A stretch of 64,000 nt of DNA, from contig JASKMD010000015.1 in NCBI GenBank assembly GCA_030144725.1, positions 566,481 through 630,480 on the forward strand. The letters run 5' to 3'. The DNA comes from Haematococcus lacustris (Eukaryota > Chlorophyta > Chlorophyceae > Chlamydomonadales > Haematococcaceae). Positions 11,568-22,200 of the stretch are shown piece by piece. The position numbers and the translations under genes were made by a program. Positions within the stretch are counted from its first letter, which is position 1, and each line of letters opens with the position of its first letter. The notes beneath the pieces were generated by a model that did not search any database, was not told the origin of the DNA, and saw nothing but the letters and a program-made list of their open reading frames with translations.

Positions 11568-11731
11568 GCCTTCGATGCAGCTGCTGGTTGCTGCCACTAC
11601 TAGAGTCAGCGCTAAAGGCATGCCGCGCGGGGCTAAAGCCATCGGCCTGCTCCCGGAGCAGTCGGTCGCATGTGCCGGTTTTCACATGCAAGAACATCAG
11701 AGTTGGGAGGCCCTGACTTTCCGACGTCGCC
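11568..11731 (+). repeat. dispersed repeat family R1, copy 1
   Basis: About 160 bp matches the reverse complement of 44583-44742, sharing blocks such as GCCGCGCGGGGCTAAAGCCA and CATCAGAGTTGGGAGGCCCT. A third partial match to the GTCAGGGCCTCCCAAC end occurs near 16716-16737. One frame of the 44.6-kb copy (GPPNSDVLACKTVT) looks like decayed mobile-element coding sequence. Confidence 0.75.
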
Positions 11732-11986
11732 GTGCTGCCCAGACATCAAGGACAGGCTGCAGACTGGCTGCGCTGCTCCTTTCACGCGTGACATGTTGCC
11801 TCTGTATCGCTGTATTGTATCGATACAAAAAATACACGTTTTTTCTTGTATTTTCTTGTATTTCCTGTATCGATACACGTATTACCCATCACTGGCCATG
11901 CCCATCTCAGTCAGTGATAATACTTTGCACCCATGTAATTACGTGTAGTTTTGTAACAAAGCAAGTACATGCCATTTCTTTTGTAT

Positions 11987-11991
11987 TTACA
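11987..11991 (-). terminator. TGTAA polyadenylation signal of the FHA gene
   Basis: TGTAA on the minus strand lies 163 bases downstream of the stop codon of the SNIP1/DAWDLE-like gene. TGTAA is the usual poly(A) signal of volvocalean algae. Confidence 0.5.
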
Positions 11992-12153
11992 TGTAATTAC
12001 CGCAACACTGATCTCAGTACACCAGATTGATAAGCACACGAGCTGATCCGGGCTGTAGTATCTCCTTCTGCGCATCCGCGCATGGAGCATTTCTGCACGT
12101 GCTGGTGTCTTCGCCTTTGGCTAGCAGTGTGCCGCAAGGTGAGCTCTTCAAGA

Positions 12154-15100
12154 TCATTTCCCCCTGCCCGTGAGCTCCTCGTGCAGCAGAACGTATTCGC
12201 GCGTTGACTGGGCGAAGCGGATTACGTCCTGCGGGACAGAGGTGGGATGATGCATGAACCGAGATGCATTGTGTCTGCAGACTATGCCTGGAGGCCCGTG
12301 CCTCAATCACGGACAGAGCACATGGGGGAGGGTGGTGGGCGAGGGTGGCGGGGAGGTAGCTAGGAGTCGTTGCAAGCGTTGGCATAGTTGGGCCAGTACC
12401 TTTGGCACATGGTGATGGTGGGTTCACCCCCTGAGCCTGGTATAGACCAGCAGCCTAGACAAGCGGGGCAGTGCACAAACCGGTGCAAGCGTGGGCAGTG
12501 CAGGAAAGATGCAGTAAGTTCAGCATATGATGGTAGTGTCTGTCTATGTCTATATGTCTATCATGACATCCTCGCAGCCCTTCCACACCATCAACTGAGT
12601 ACAGCTGGTCGGTGTTGCCAAGAACATGATCCTGGACAGCAGTGCAGCCTTACCACCGGGACAGCATAGTATGCTAGTCGCCATCACCAGTCCTCCCACT
12701 CTCACCTGTGGCAGCAGCTCATAATATCGCTGGGCCTCCAGCTGATCCCCGTTCAGAAAGGTGCCGTTCACAGTGCCCAGGTCCATGAGGTAAGGGCGGA
12801 TGGCGCTCTGCAATCACCCACCCACCCACAATCACACCCCTGGGTGGCTGCTGCTGCTGCTGCTACTGCTGCGACATGCAAGCAAACACTGAGTAAGCCC
12901 AGTGGCTGCTGGGTCGCATCACCTCATGTAGAGATATATGCTGCCCGGCCAGTACTGCAGCACCTGGCTGTAGGGTGCTGCCAAGCCTCTGGGCTACATG
13001 GCCTGAGTGCAGCGCCTCAATACTGCCCAGGGGCTGCTCCACACTATCCAGCACTGCCTCAGCATCAGGGGTTTCAAAGCTGGTGCGCCTGGCTCCCACT
13101 GGCCCTCACCCCGACCCACTGCGGCCACCCACAGCGGTCACTAGCTGCTCGCGGTCTCAGCTATCGCACTGCTGCAGCAGTGTTGATGGCTGAGGCCGGC
13201 ATGCCTGCAGTGTCCTCCCAGACTGGCCTCTCCCTAGCTAAACCACCAGCTGCATGTGGCTGCCGGGCTGCCTGTTGAGGCCACCAACTGTGTGTCGCTG
13301 CTAAGCAAGCTGTGTAAACTGCCTATGTAGGCAGCCTGGCTGCTGCTGCTTCTGCTACTGCCCGGCACTGACTCACCTGGTCCAACCCGTCTGGCCCAGG
13401 TTTGGTGGTCAGCCTGAACTGCACCACGGCGTGCTGCTTGCTGATGCTGGGGTGGGCACACAGCACGTCCACCACCTTTTGCTCACGACCAAACAGGTAG
13501 TGGTCGTTCCTGAGGGTCAGGCAAGTCAGCGAGTGGCAGGTGCCCACGCATGGTGCGGGCCTCAAGGTGGCTGTTCTGTGTCAGAGCTGAGGAGGGGCAG
13601 GTGCCTTGTTGAAGGGTATCGAGTGATGAGCTAAGGGAGCGCAGCAAGGGAGGGTGGGGTTCATGGATCTGTGAGGTGCAGTAATGAGCAGGGAGGAAGG
13701 GCAAGGGCCATGGGTTCCTTGGGAGGGGGGGGCTTGGGGTGCCGATGCCCAAGGGTGGCTGACTTGCTTCAGTCTTCCTTGACAAGCTCCACACAGCGGC
13801 AAAGAGGGAGGACTGGGGCTATGTATGTGCTTGCATGCATCAGGGGAGGAGGGGCTGGGAGCCCGGTGCTGGTGCTGGTGGTGGGCATCTTGCCTTGGTG
13901 CTGCTGGACATACTCTGAACATAAAACAAGTGGAGTGAGGTCAGGTGGCTGTCCAGCCTGGTGTGCACCCTCCTGACACTGCATCTATGAGGTGCCAAAC
14001 TCAATGACACAGGCTAGCATGCAAAGCTGGACATGCAGCAGGGTGGAGTTGCGAGTTTTGTTCCCAGGCCCATGGACTCGGAGGATTGCACTGGCCCCCT
14101 GCCCCTGCTCCTGCTCCTGCCCCTGCTCCTGCTCCTGCCCCCGTGCCCTCTTCCCTGCCTGACCTATGCAAGTACAGCGGCTCCCCGTCAACCAAAGCTT
14201 CGCCCTTGAACACGTACAGCCGCCACTTCTTGTCCGGCTTGCTGGCCTCTGCAGGGGGTTGGTGCTTCAACACCACCCCGCCCACCTGCTCAACCACCAC
14301 CACACCAACCACAAGGCACACCAACGACAAGGCAGGGGTGGTACACACTGCCCAGCCATGATGCCAAGCAGGGCGTACATGGTCAGGGATCGCATGACAG
14401 CAACTGTTGCCCTTGTGGGTACACACCCATCCCTAAAGGAAGGAGGGGTGCGATACGGAAGCAGCAGGGACGCGTGATAGTGATGCAGCAGGGCGGGCAG
14501 TTCACAACACAATGAGAGCATACTCCAGCTGCCTGCCTGGTTGTGGCATCAGTTTGTGGCTGTGCTGACGGGGCTGCAGCGGCAGCAGCCTGTGGGCCAG
14601 AGCAGGTGGTGCCTGCTAGTAGCTCTGCTGATGGCAAGCACAGGGCAAGCCAGAGCAAGCAGGCCTGCAGCAACAGCAGCACCCTGACCCTAGCTGCTGT
14701 CAGCCTGCCAGCACCCTGGCCTACCCAGCCACACGCAACACACCCCCATGCACTCTTCCCATGCGGTCGCTGTGGCCCTCGGCCCACACTCAGACCCTGC
14801 CCACCTTGTTTGTCTCCGCCGCCAGCTTCCCTGACAGCTCCATCACAGGCTGCACCACCACTGCGGGCGGCGGCGCACCTCCCTGCTCCTCCTGGCGGCC
14901 CCACACCTCCTTCCCGCCCTTGCCGCGGGGCACACCATCATCACCAGCCCCACCCCAGTGGCCCCGACCGCTGTGACGGGGGCCAGCACCATGGTCATGA
15001 CCCCGGGCCCTGGGGCCATCGTCTGGGCCAGGCTGCCGCCAGCCCTCGTGGGGTCGGTCGGGTGGCCCTGGCGGCCCAGGGGGAGGAGGAGGGGGCATGG

Positions 15101-15702
15101 CAGACCTGTCGGTGCCATGGTGGCCATGCCGCTGGTCTTCTGAGTGCCGGGCCTCCTGCTGCCGGTGTGACTTGTGGCGCAAGTCATCCTCCACAAGATT
15201 AGGGGAACCAGCTCTGTCTCGCTGCTGCCGCTCCCGCTCTCTGTCCCCGTTCCTCTCCCTAGCACTGTTGCCATTCCTGTCCCTGTACCTGTCTCGGTCC
15301 CTGTCCTTGTCCCTGTCTCGGTCCCTGTCCTTGTCCCTGTCCCTGTCTCCCTCTAGGCCATCTCGGTATTTGAAGGCATCCTGATGTCGTAGAACAGGAC
15401 TACCAGCCTCCTTGCCATGTCTAGGCCGCTTTTCATCTACTGTCCGATCCTCAGCCACGCTCCTGCCACTGCCCCTGTTATCTCTGCTGCTCTGTCGTCC
15501 ATCATAATCATTGGGTTTGTCCCTGGCACGTCGCCTGCATGCAGGCGTGTGGAAACACTCCAGCAATCCCATGCACAAGATTAGACTGGCAGCGGTGGAA
15601 ACATGGGAGTGCAAGCTACCTGCTGTCGTCGTTTTCGCCTCTTCCCCGATCAGCGTGACGGTGCCGATCTCGACTGGGACTACGACTCCGGCTTCGGGGC
15701 AT
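12154..15702 (-). CDS. DDL: SNIP1/DAWDLE-like FHA-domain RNA-processing protein
   Basis: Six exons join in phase: 15620-15702, 14805-15534, 14164-14285, 13377-13509, 12706-12807 and 12154-12228, giving 414 residues. The N-terminal half is Arg/Ser/Asp-rich (MPRSRSRSPSRDRHRH, then Arg-Asp repeats), typical of SNIP1/DDL. ELSGKLAAETNK (about 260-271), KKWRLYVFK and EPLYLHR lead into the FHA domain (about 300-405). Phosphopeptide-binding residues are present: G319/R320 in LFGRE, S335 and H338 in ISKQH, N370/G371 in VNGTF. The domain ends with DVIRFAQSTREYVLL. In plants and animals this family works in the nucleus in miRNA biogenesis and splicing. The ATG at 15702 begins the basic domain at once. 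Assignment is firm from motif order; splice sites are inferred. Confidence 0.92.
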
Positions 15703-17768
15703 ACCAAACTACCGCCGCTGTTAGTCCATGTTGGTGCGACGAACCCAAATGGCGGGCAGCAGCACAGCGGCCGAGCTTCAGTACAAGGGAATGTGTTTTC
15801 CGCAAATTATGTAGTAACAACATGCGTGTTGAGCACCGGCTGTCCATTTGCCACAGAGATCTTACGGGATTCCTTCAACCTATAGCTACTCAGTTTACAC
15901 TGCTCTATTGCAGCACAGGTGATGAAGCTGACTTCAAAACCACTATTAAAAAGCATGGTGCAGGCCACGCCATTCAAGGTTTGTAGTTTAGGCCACTGCC
16001 ATCCACAAGTGTGTGGGGCTGTGGTGTAGACACCACACACAAAGGCACGATGTAGCAGGCTCCAACACAGATATGGCTGTCTGGCTGGGCAACACATCAC
16101 TTTCTCTTGTCGTGGGGTCCTGCTGACTTGACACGATGAATGCGCTGACGCTTGGGGCCCCTGGGTGGGTAGCTGCTGCCACCACCATAGCCGCTACCAC
16201 CACGACCAGTTCTATCATGGCCACCCACACCATAGCCGATGCGACCCCCACCGTGGCCGCAGTGCCCTCCGCCATCACTAGGAGCACCCCCCCCCCCCGA
16301 CCATGCCCACCGGTAGCAGCCGACTAAGGAGGAGTGAAGCCCGTGACACGGCGTGCCTCCCCACATGTCCCCCATGTGCCATGGGGCCCCCTCAAGGCCT
16401 GAGGCTCAAGCACCTGACATGTCTGCAGAATGTATCTCTGGCTTGCATGATGGCAGTGCCACTGACCCAATGATGGAGGCAGGCGTTCCAATGATTAGCT
16501 TGGAGGAGGACGAGGAGGAGTAGATGAGTATAGAGGAGAAGAAGGAGGAGGATGATGAGGAGTAGGAGGATGGCGTCGATACTGCATTGAAGCAATCCCG
16601 CGTCATGGGCTCGATGCGCTCCAGCAGCAACAACAATACCACAGGCCTAAACCTCAACACGAGCATGACATGAGCATTCAGTGCTAAACATCAGTCGCTG
16701 TGCAGTCGGCCTAGGCCTAGGGTCAGGGCCTCCCAACCCCCTTGAAAAGGGGGTGTGTCCGTTTCACGCGGTTTATTTCTCGTACAGTTTGCGGATTGAT
16801 CAACGAAGCACATCAGTATGTAGAGGGCTCGCTTGGCTACACGCTACGGCTGTCCTGAGCGTCCATGACTATGTATATGATGCACTGCTTAGGCGTGAAC
16901 CCGGCCTATATTTTGTGGGCAGATATCACCATGCACGCCTCCTCCACCCTCGACCTTCTTAATGACGCCGTGATGAAGCAAACGCAAGTATGTGTGCAGT
17001 CGCGCTTTGTGTTGCGATGGCCGGTATCGCGAGTTTGAAATCTAAGAAGCTGAAATGCTTATTTAACGCACCCACACCACTGCTGATGCTGCGTCTAGAA
17101 CCGCCGCATATTTCTTAACATATATTAGCTTTCACTCGTCATTTGTGTCGCTCGCGCTGTCAAGCGAGAGACGGAGTGGTTGTATGCTCTAGCGGTTCAT
17201 CAAGACACTATGTGCACCCTTCACTTCTTGTTACAGTAGACTATGTGGCCTGATAGTCAAACTGACCGCGGGACTCTTTGTACTTGAGCCTTTTCTGCTC
17301 GTTCCCCTGGTTATGTGCTTTGTTCGTTGTAGCTAGAGCATATGCGTAGGTGCGAAGCCTTCGTTGTGTCGCTACATCGTTTTGGGACATCACCACCGAG
17401 ACATGTGCTTCGGTCCACGGTGCCATGACCTGCTGCACTCCCTAGGCCTCGACACTCCCTAGGCCTCTACACTCCATAGCAAAGGCCCCTGGCACTAGAG
17501 TTTGTTAACGAACAGCAGTTTTTGCTTTAGCATCAATCCATGCCGTAGGTGCATGCCACAACGTGCATACCCCCTGGTTGGGTACAGTATATGAGCAGTA
17601 TCTAAAGGCAAACATCTAGTAGGACTGCAAGCACCCATTGCAGATGTGGTAGCAGAACACCCTTCCCGAGCAGCTGCAACTCTTGCCTCATGGCCACAAC
17701 AAAGCCCCATACTAGCACCCCATGGCAGGGCAAGGTCTGTACACTCCATAGCTAGGCCTGGTCTCTTG
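15703..17768. other. region upstream of the FHA gene, no confident gene
   Basis: An ATG at 15751 on the plus strand opens only a short frame (MAGSSTAAELQYK) that could be a divergent first exon. Further right are a Gly-rich minus ORF (16097-16375), a CT-rich stretch encoding poly-Ser/poly-Leu near 16500-16600, and a fragment of repeat R1 (16716-16737). I recognise nothing between 16750 and 17768. Confidence 0.4.
16097..16375 (-). CDS. Gly-rich C-terminal ORF, possible terminal exon
   Basis: The frame gives a Gly/His/Arg-rich stretch followed by a basic end (PPRGPKRQRIHRVKSAG, ending DKRK) and a TGA at 16097-16099. Gly-rich basic tails occur in many RNA-binding proteins, but no domain is visible and no upstream exon could be joined with confidence. 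Confidence 0.25.
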   Translation of the reverse strand: MGDMWGGTPCHGLHSSLVGCYRWAWSGGGGAPSDGGGHCGHGGGRIGYGVGGHDRTGRGGSGYGGGSSYPPRGPKRQRIHRVKSAGPHDKRK

Positions 17769-18135
17769 TCAATTACCCCAACCACCCTGCCAGCTCCGTG
17801 CGGGCCAGCTCCGTGCGGGCCAGCTCCGTGCGGGCCAGCTCCGTGCGGGCCAGCTCCGTGCTGGCTGCGTGGCTGGCTTGGTGCTTTGGTTGCTGAGCAT
17901 GCCTCGCAAGAAGGGCAGTGACACCCTGGAGCGCAACAGGAGATTCCACTTGTCCTTCTGGTCCTTGGTGAAGCCCTTGTTGGCTGCGGCCACCTGTGCC
18001 CGCAGCTGCTCTAGCTTGATGCTGGTGGTGGTTAGCTGCCTCTTGGTGTGAGCCAGCTCCGTGCGGGCCGCTGCCAGGTCTTTTTGGGCGGCCTCCAGGG
18101 CAGCCGCTGTGTCAGTGAGTTGGGCTTGTGTGCCC
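17769..18135 (-). CDS. coiled-coil exon fragment cut by the assembly gap
   Basis: Reading away from the N gap, the minus strand encodes an Ala/Leu/Glu/Lys-rich heptad segment (ALEAAQKDLAAARTELAHTK, then TSIKLEQLRAQVAAANKG), then KDKWNLLLRSRVSLPFLRGM, before the 15-bp tandem repeat. An AG acceptor (ATAG/GGC) lies right at the gap edge. No start is visible. The minisatellite that follows repeats the DNA coding for ARTEL, so it probably grew from this exon. Confidence 0.4.
17790..17864. repeat. 15-bp minisatellite, five copies
   Basis: Five tandem copies of CCAGCTCCGTGCGGG. The same 15 bases occur once in the coiled-coil exon at 18054-18068, suggesting that the array arose by local duplication of coding DNA. 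Confidence 0.9.
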
Positions 18136-18138
18136 TAT

Positions 18139-18638
18139 NNNNNNNNNNNNNNNNNNNNNNNNNNNNNNNNNNNNNNNNNNNNNNNNNNNNNNNNNNNNNN
18201 NNNNNNNNNNNNNNNNNNNNNNNNNNNNNNNNNNNNNNNNNNNNNNNNNNNNNNNNNNNNNNNNNNNNNNNNNNNNNNNNNNNNNNNNNNNNNNNNNNNN
18301 NNNNNNNNNNNNNNNNNNNNNNNNNNNNNNNNNNNNNNNNNNNNNNNNNNNNNNNNNNNNNNNNNNNNNNNNNNNNNNNNNNNNNNNNNNNNNNNNNNNN
18401 NNNNNNNNNNNNNNNNNNNNNNNNNNNNNNNNNNNNNNNNNNNNNNNNNNNNNNNNNNNNNNNNNNNNNNNNNNNNNNNNNNNNNNNNNNNNNNNNNNNN
18501 NNNNNNNNNNNNNNNNNNNNNNNNNNNNNNNNNNNNNNNNNNNNNNNNNNNNNNNNNNNNNNNNNNNNNNNNNNNNNNNNNNNNNNNNNNNNNNNNNNNN
18601 NNNNNNNNNNNNNNNNNNNNNNNNNNNNNNNNNNNNNN
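18139..18638. other. assembly gap, 500 N
   Basis: Exactly 500 N, a placeholder size. The 5' exons of DNA ligase IV, including the adenylated-lysine motif, are missing around here. Confidence 1.
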
Positions 18639-19241
18639 GTGGATCCAGGTCTGCGAACACATCAACCCCCCTGCCCCCCCCCAGGACCAGGGGGGTGGCG
18701 CCTCCCACATGACCAGTGTTGTAGGGTTGGATGGCTGCAGGGGGGGGGGGGGGCAATCACACCATTGCTCCCTGCCCGCCCCCCTGCCCCCCCTAACCGG
18801 AGCTTGATGTACTACTCCACCCTTAAGATGCCTTCACTCCCCCCCGACCCCCCCTCCCGCGGCTACTCCATCCACCCTATGTCTTCATACACCCTCCAAC
18901 AACATACGGCAACCCAGCAGGCGCCACCCCCCCTCCAGTGGGTCGTTCTGCGCCCTCCCACACCCCACGCCCCCTTTCATCCACGGTCGTGTTGTGACTC
19001 CAACACCACAGGGCGATCCGGCAGGCGCCCCCCAGCGCAGCGCAGCTTCATGCCCCCCTCATCTAGTCTATCTACTTTAACGCATCGTCCAGCAGCACCT
19101 AGTGACAGCACAGGAACCTAGGGGCCATGAGGCCCATACACTGCCATGAGACCTACTTGCCGCCCCCCCTCCCCCCCTGCCCTCACCATGGTGTCCTCCT
19201 GGCTGGCGCCGCCCCCACCCCCCCTCCCTAATGCTGCTCAG

Positions 19242-22200
19242 GTGGTGTACGTGGCATTCGACTTGCTGTACTGCCAAGGCCGCTCGCTCACCCACCTCCC
19301 TCTCAAGGTGTGACCCTGGTTGAGCGTCACACTAACGCCAAGACCTCTCGCCTCACCCCCCACCCGTGACCTCAGCCCCCACATTCCACCCTGCCCCTCC
19401 ATACTTGCCCCTCCCCCTTGCTGCCTCCCCAACCAAGGGATGAACTCCGCCCAACCACCCAGCTACCCAACCACCCAACCACCCAACCACCTAGTCACTT
19501 ACCTGCCTGCTGCCCACCCCCTCCTGCACGCCCTGCCCTGGCACCTGGGCAGGAGCGGTTGAGGCAGTTGGAGGCCAGGGTGCGCCCGGCTCCCCCGGAG
19601 GGCTTCACCATCGGCGCCCCTGGCAGTGCGGTGGGTGTGGGCAGCGTTGGGCAGGCTGGTCCATTCTGCCGGGTGCAGGTAGCGTGGGGGGTTGGGGTTC
19701 AGGTGTGGGGGGGGGTAGGTTCTGGCAACGTAGGCTTAGGTGGGTGGCTGCCGGCGGCTGCTGCTGGCGTGAGGTGTGTTGGGCTCTGGGGGGCAAGGGG
19801 CAGCTTAGAGCTGGCCAGGGCGGCGCCGGGTGGAGGTGTTGTCTGGGTGAGAGCTAGGCCTGAGGCACGGCTGGGGCAGCGCAGGGTATGGGCCAAGACC
19901 AGGGCTGTGGGCTTCTGGTGGGTGGCTGTGGTGGGTGGCTGCCGCCCCCCTTGGTGAGCCCATAGTCTATGCTATACCTGGTGAAGGCCCATAACCCAAA
20001 GGCCTCACAACACTCATCACAGCCAGCTGCGGAGGAGCCTATAGAGAGATCAGCCAACAATCCACAAAGACATCCGCATCCACATAGAGAGATCAACAAC
20101 AAATTAACAAAGAGATCCGCATCCACAAAGCCTCATTGCCATACACTATGCTCATACACTATGGGAGCCCCGCAAAATCACAGAATCCCACTGCCACCAA
20201 TGTCCAGCCGATGAGACATTGTGCTTGCCACATAATGCAGCACACCATGCAGTGCTGCATTGTGGGTGCGACGATGTACTTGGCACGGTGACCCACAGCA
20301 TGAGCAATATCAGGCCGCGTGCAAACCGTCAGGTGCATCAGGCTGCCCACCAGCTCAGCATATCTGTACGCCCCCGTGCGTTGCATCCCCCCCCCCTCCC
20401 CTCATGAACCAGTTGCTCTGTAGTGCTTAACGGACTTGCCTTTTTGCCTTGTTGTAGTGCTTAACGGAGTTGTCTGGTTTCAGCCAGGCGAAGCAATCGA
20501 CCACCACAATGGCATACCGCTCCTGGCCCCACACCAGCGGTCTGTTTGCGGTTGCGGCTGCGGTTGCAGTTGCGGTGCTCCTAGCGGCTGCTGTATCCCT
20601 CTCTCTAACCTCTCTTCACCTCTCTAGCCTCTTAACGTCAAGACACGGCCTGTGCTGTGCTGTGCCCCTCAACAACAGCACAGTGGCTCGACGTTTAAGA
20701 GGCTAGAGAGGTGAAGAGAGGTGAAGAGAGGTGAAGAGAGGTTAGAGAGATGGTGCCCCTCAACGTCAGTGGCTGTGGTGTGTGTATATGTCCTCAGGTG
20801 CGGGGCCGCATCGCGTTGCTGCTCCCCGGCCGCCCGCTGCTGCCTGGCCTGCCCCCCTGCTCTTGTGCCTCCACCACCCAGGAAGACATTCAGGCTATGT
20901 ACGACCGCGCCCTGGCTAACAATGTGCGTGGGATGCATGCCTGCTCCCAGTCATGCAATCCTGGCACAACCTCTTCAGAGTCTTGTGAAAAGTCGTGTAA
21001 ACCCCCCTTCCCCCTCCTCCCTCCCCCCTCCCCCCTCCCCCCTTCCCCCTGCCCCCTCCCCCCTCCCCCCTCCCCCTCTCTAACCCAGCCCCTCCAACAA
21101 CCACAGCAGCAGGTTGTACTGTGATCCAGATGTGGCTGCTGTGGCAGTGCTGAGCAGTGTCTGGTGGCTCGCAGGAGGAGGGCCTGGTGGTGAAGCGGCT
21201 GGACAGCCAGTGGCACTACGGGGTGCGCAGCGACGCCTGGCTCAAGCTCAAGCCGGACTATGTGGTCGTGCAGGTGGGGGGTGGGAGGCTGGGGGGCGGA
21301 GGGGGAGGAGGGGGCCTGGCGGGGCAGGGCATGGGGGCAGGAAGGGGACGGGGTGCGGTTAAGAAAGCACAGGAGGCAGAGAGGAGGTGGTAGCTGGAAG
21401 GTGGAAGGAAGCTGGTGTTGAAGGGGGGTTACCTCTACCTCATAACTCATACCCCCCTGCCTTAATCCTTACCACTGACGCTCCCCCTGCCCTCACCTTC
21501 AGCCATAGCCTCCCCTCCACCCCCCTGACCCTCTCACCCCCTGCCCCTGGACCCCCCCCCCTGCCCCCAGGACCTTGACGCAGTCATCATTGGGGCCTTC
21601 TACGGGGAGCGCTCCACCCACACCGCTGTGCTGCACCAGTTCCTGCTGGCGCTGCCCGTGGAGCCGCCTGGGGGGGGGCAACCCTGGCAGTATGAGAGCT
21701 TCTGCAAGCAAGTGCAGCACAAGCAGGGCCGGGAGGGAGGGGAGGAGGGAGGGGGAAGGAGGGAGGAAGGGGGAAGGAAGGAGGGAGGAAGGGGTAAGGT
21801 AGGAGGGTGAAGGAGGGAGGAAGGGGTAAGGAAGGAGGGGGAGATAGGAAAGGGGTGGGGGAGGGGAGAGCCTGACCCCGCCTGTTCTCACCCTGTGGGC
21901 CCCCCCACCCTGCCCCTACCCTACCCCCTACGGGCCCCCCACCCTGGACACACCTGCCCTGCCCTACACAGTGAGGTTTCTAATTTGAACAACTTTCAAT
22001 GTTCAAGGCCCCGCTTTCAATGTTCAAGACACCTCTCCACTGTGCCTTTTATTATCTCCTTATGCCTACCAGCTGCAAAGATATTACAATTTTAGTACCT
22101 TACCCCCAAAAATCCTACACCAAAACTGGTACCAAAACTTTTACAAAAGCGTCTACCCATCCCACTGCCCCTAGCAGGGCCAACAGCTGGTCAAAAACAT

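Larger units (their letters stand above)
9106..12153. other. intergenic region with repeats and captured exon fragment
   Basis: No confident gene was found. The region separates two minus-strand genes. It contains two diverged LTR-like repeats (9457-9557 and 10107-10208), a copy of a GDPD exon (9832-9979), the GGGAGT microsatellite (11046-11261), a small minus-strand ORF next to it, and a dispersed repeat (11568-11731). Confidence 0.6.

Noticed and set aside
18048..19121. ORFs spanning the N run
   Set aside because: Most of their length is unknown sequence; no evidence of coding across the gap.
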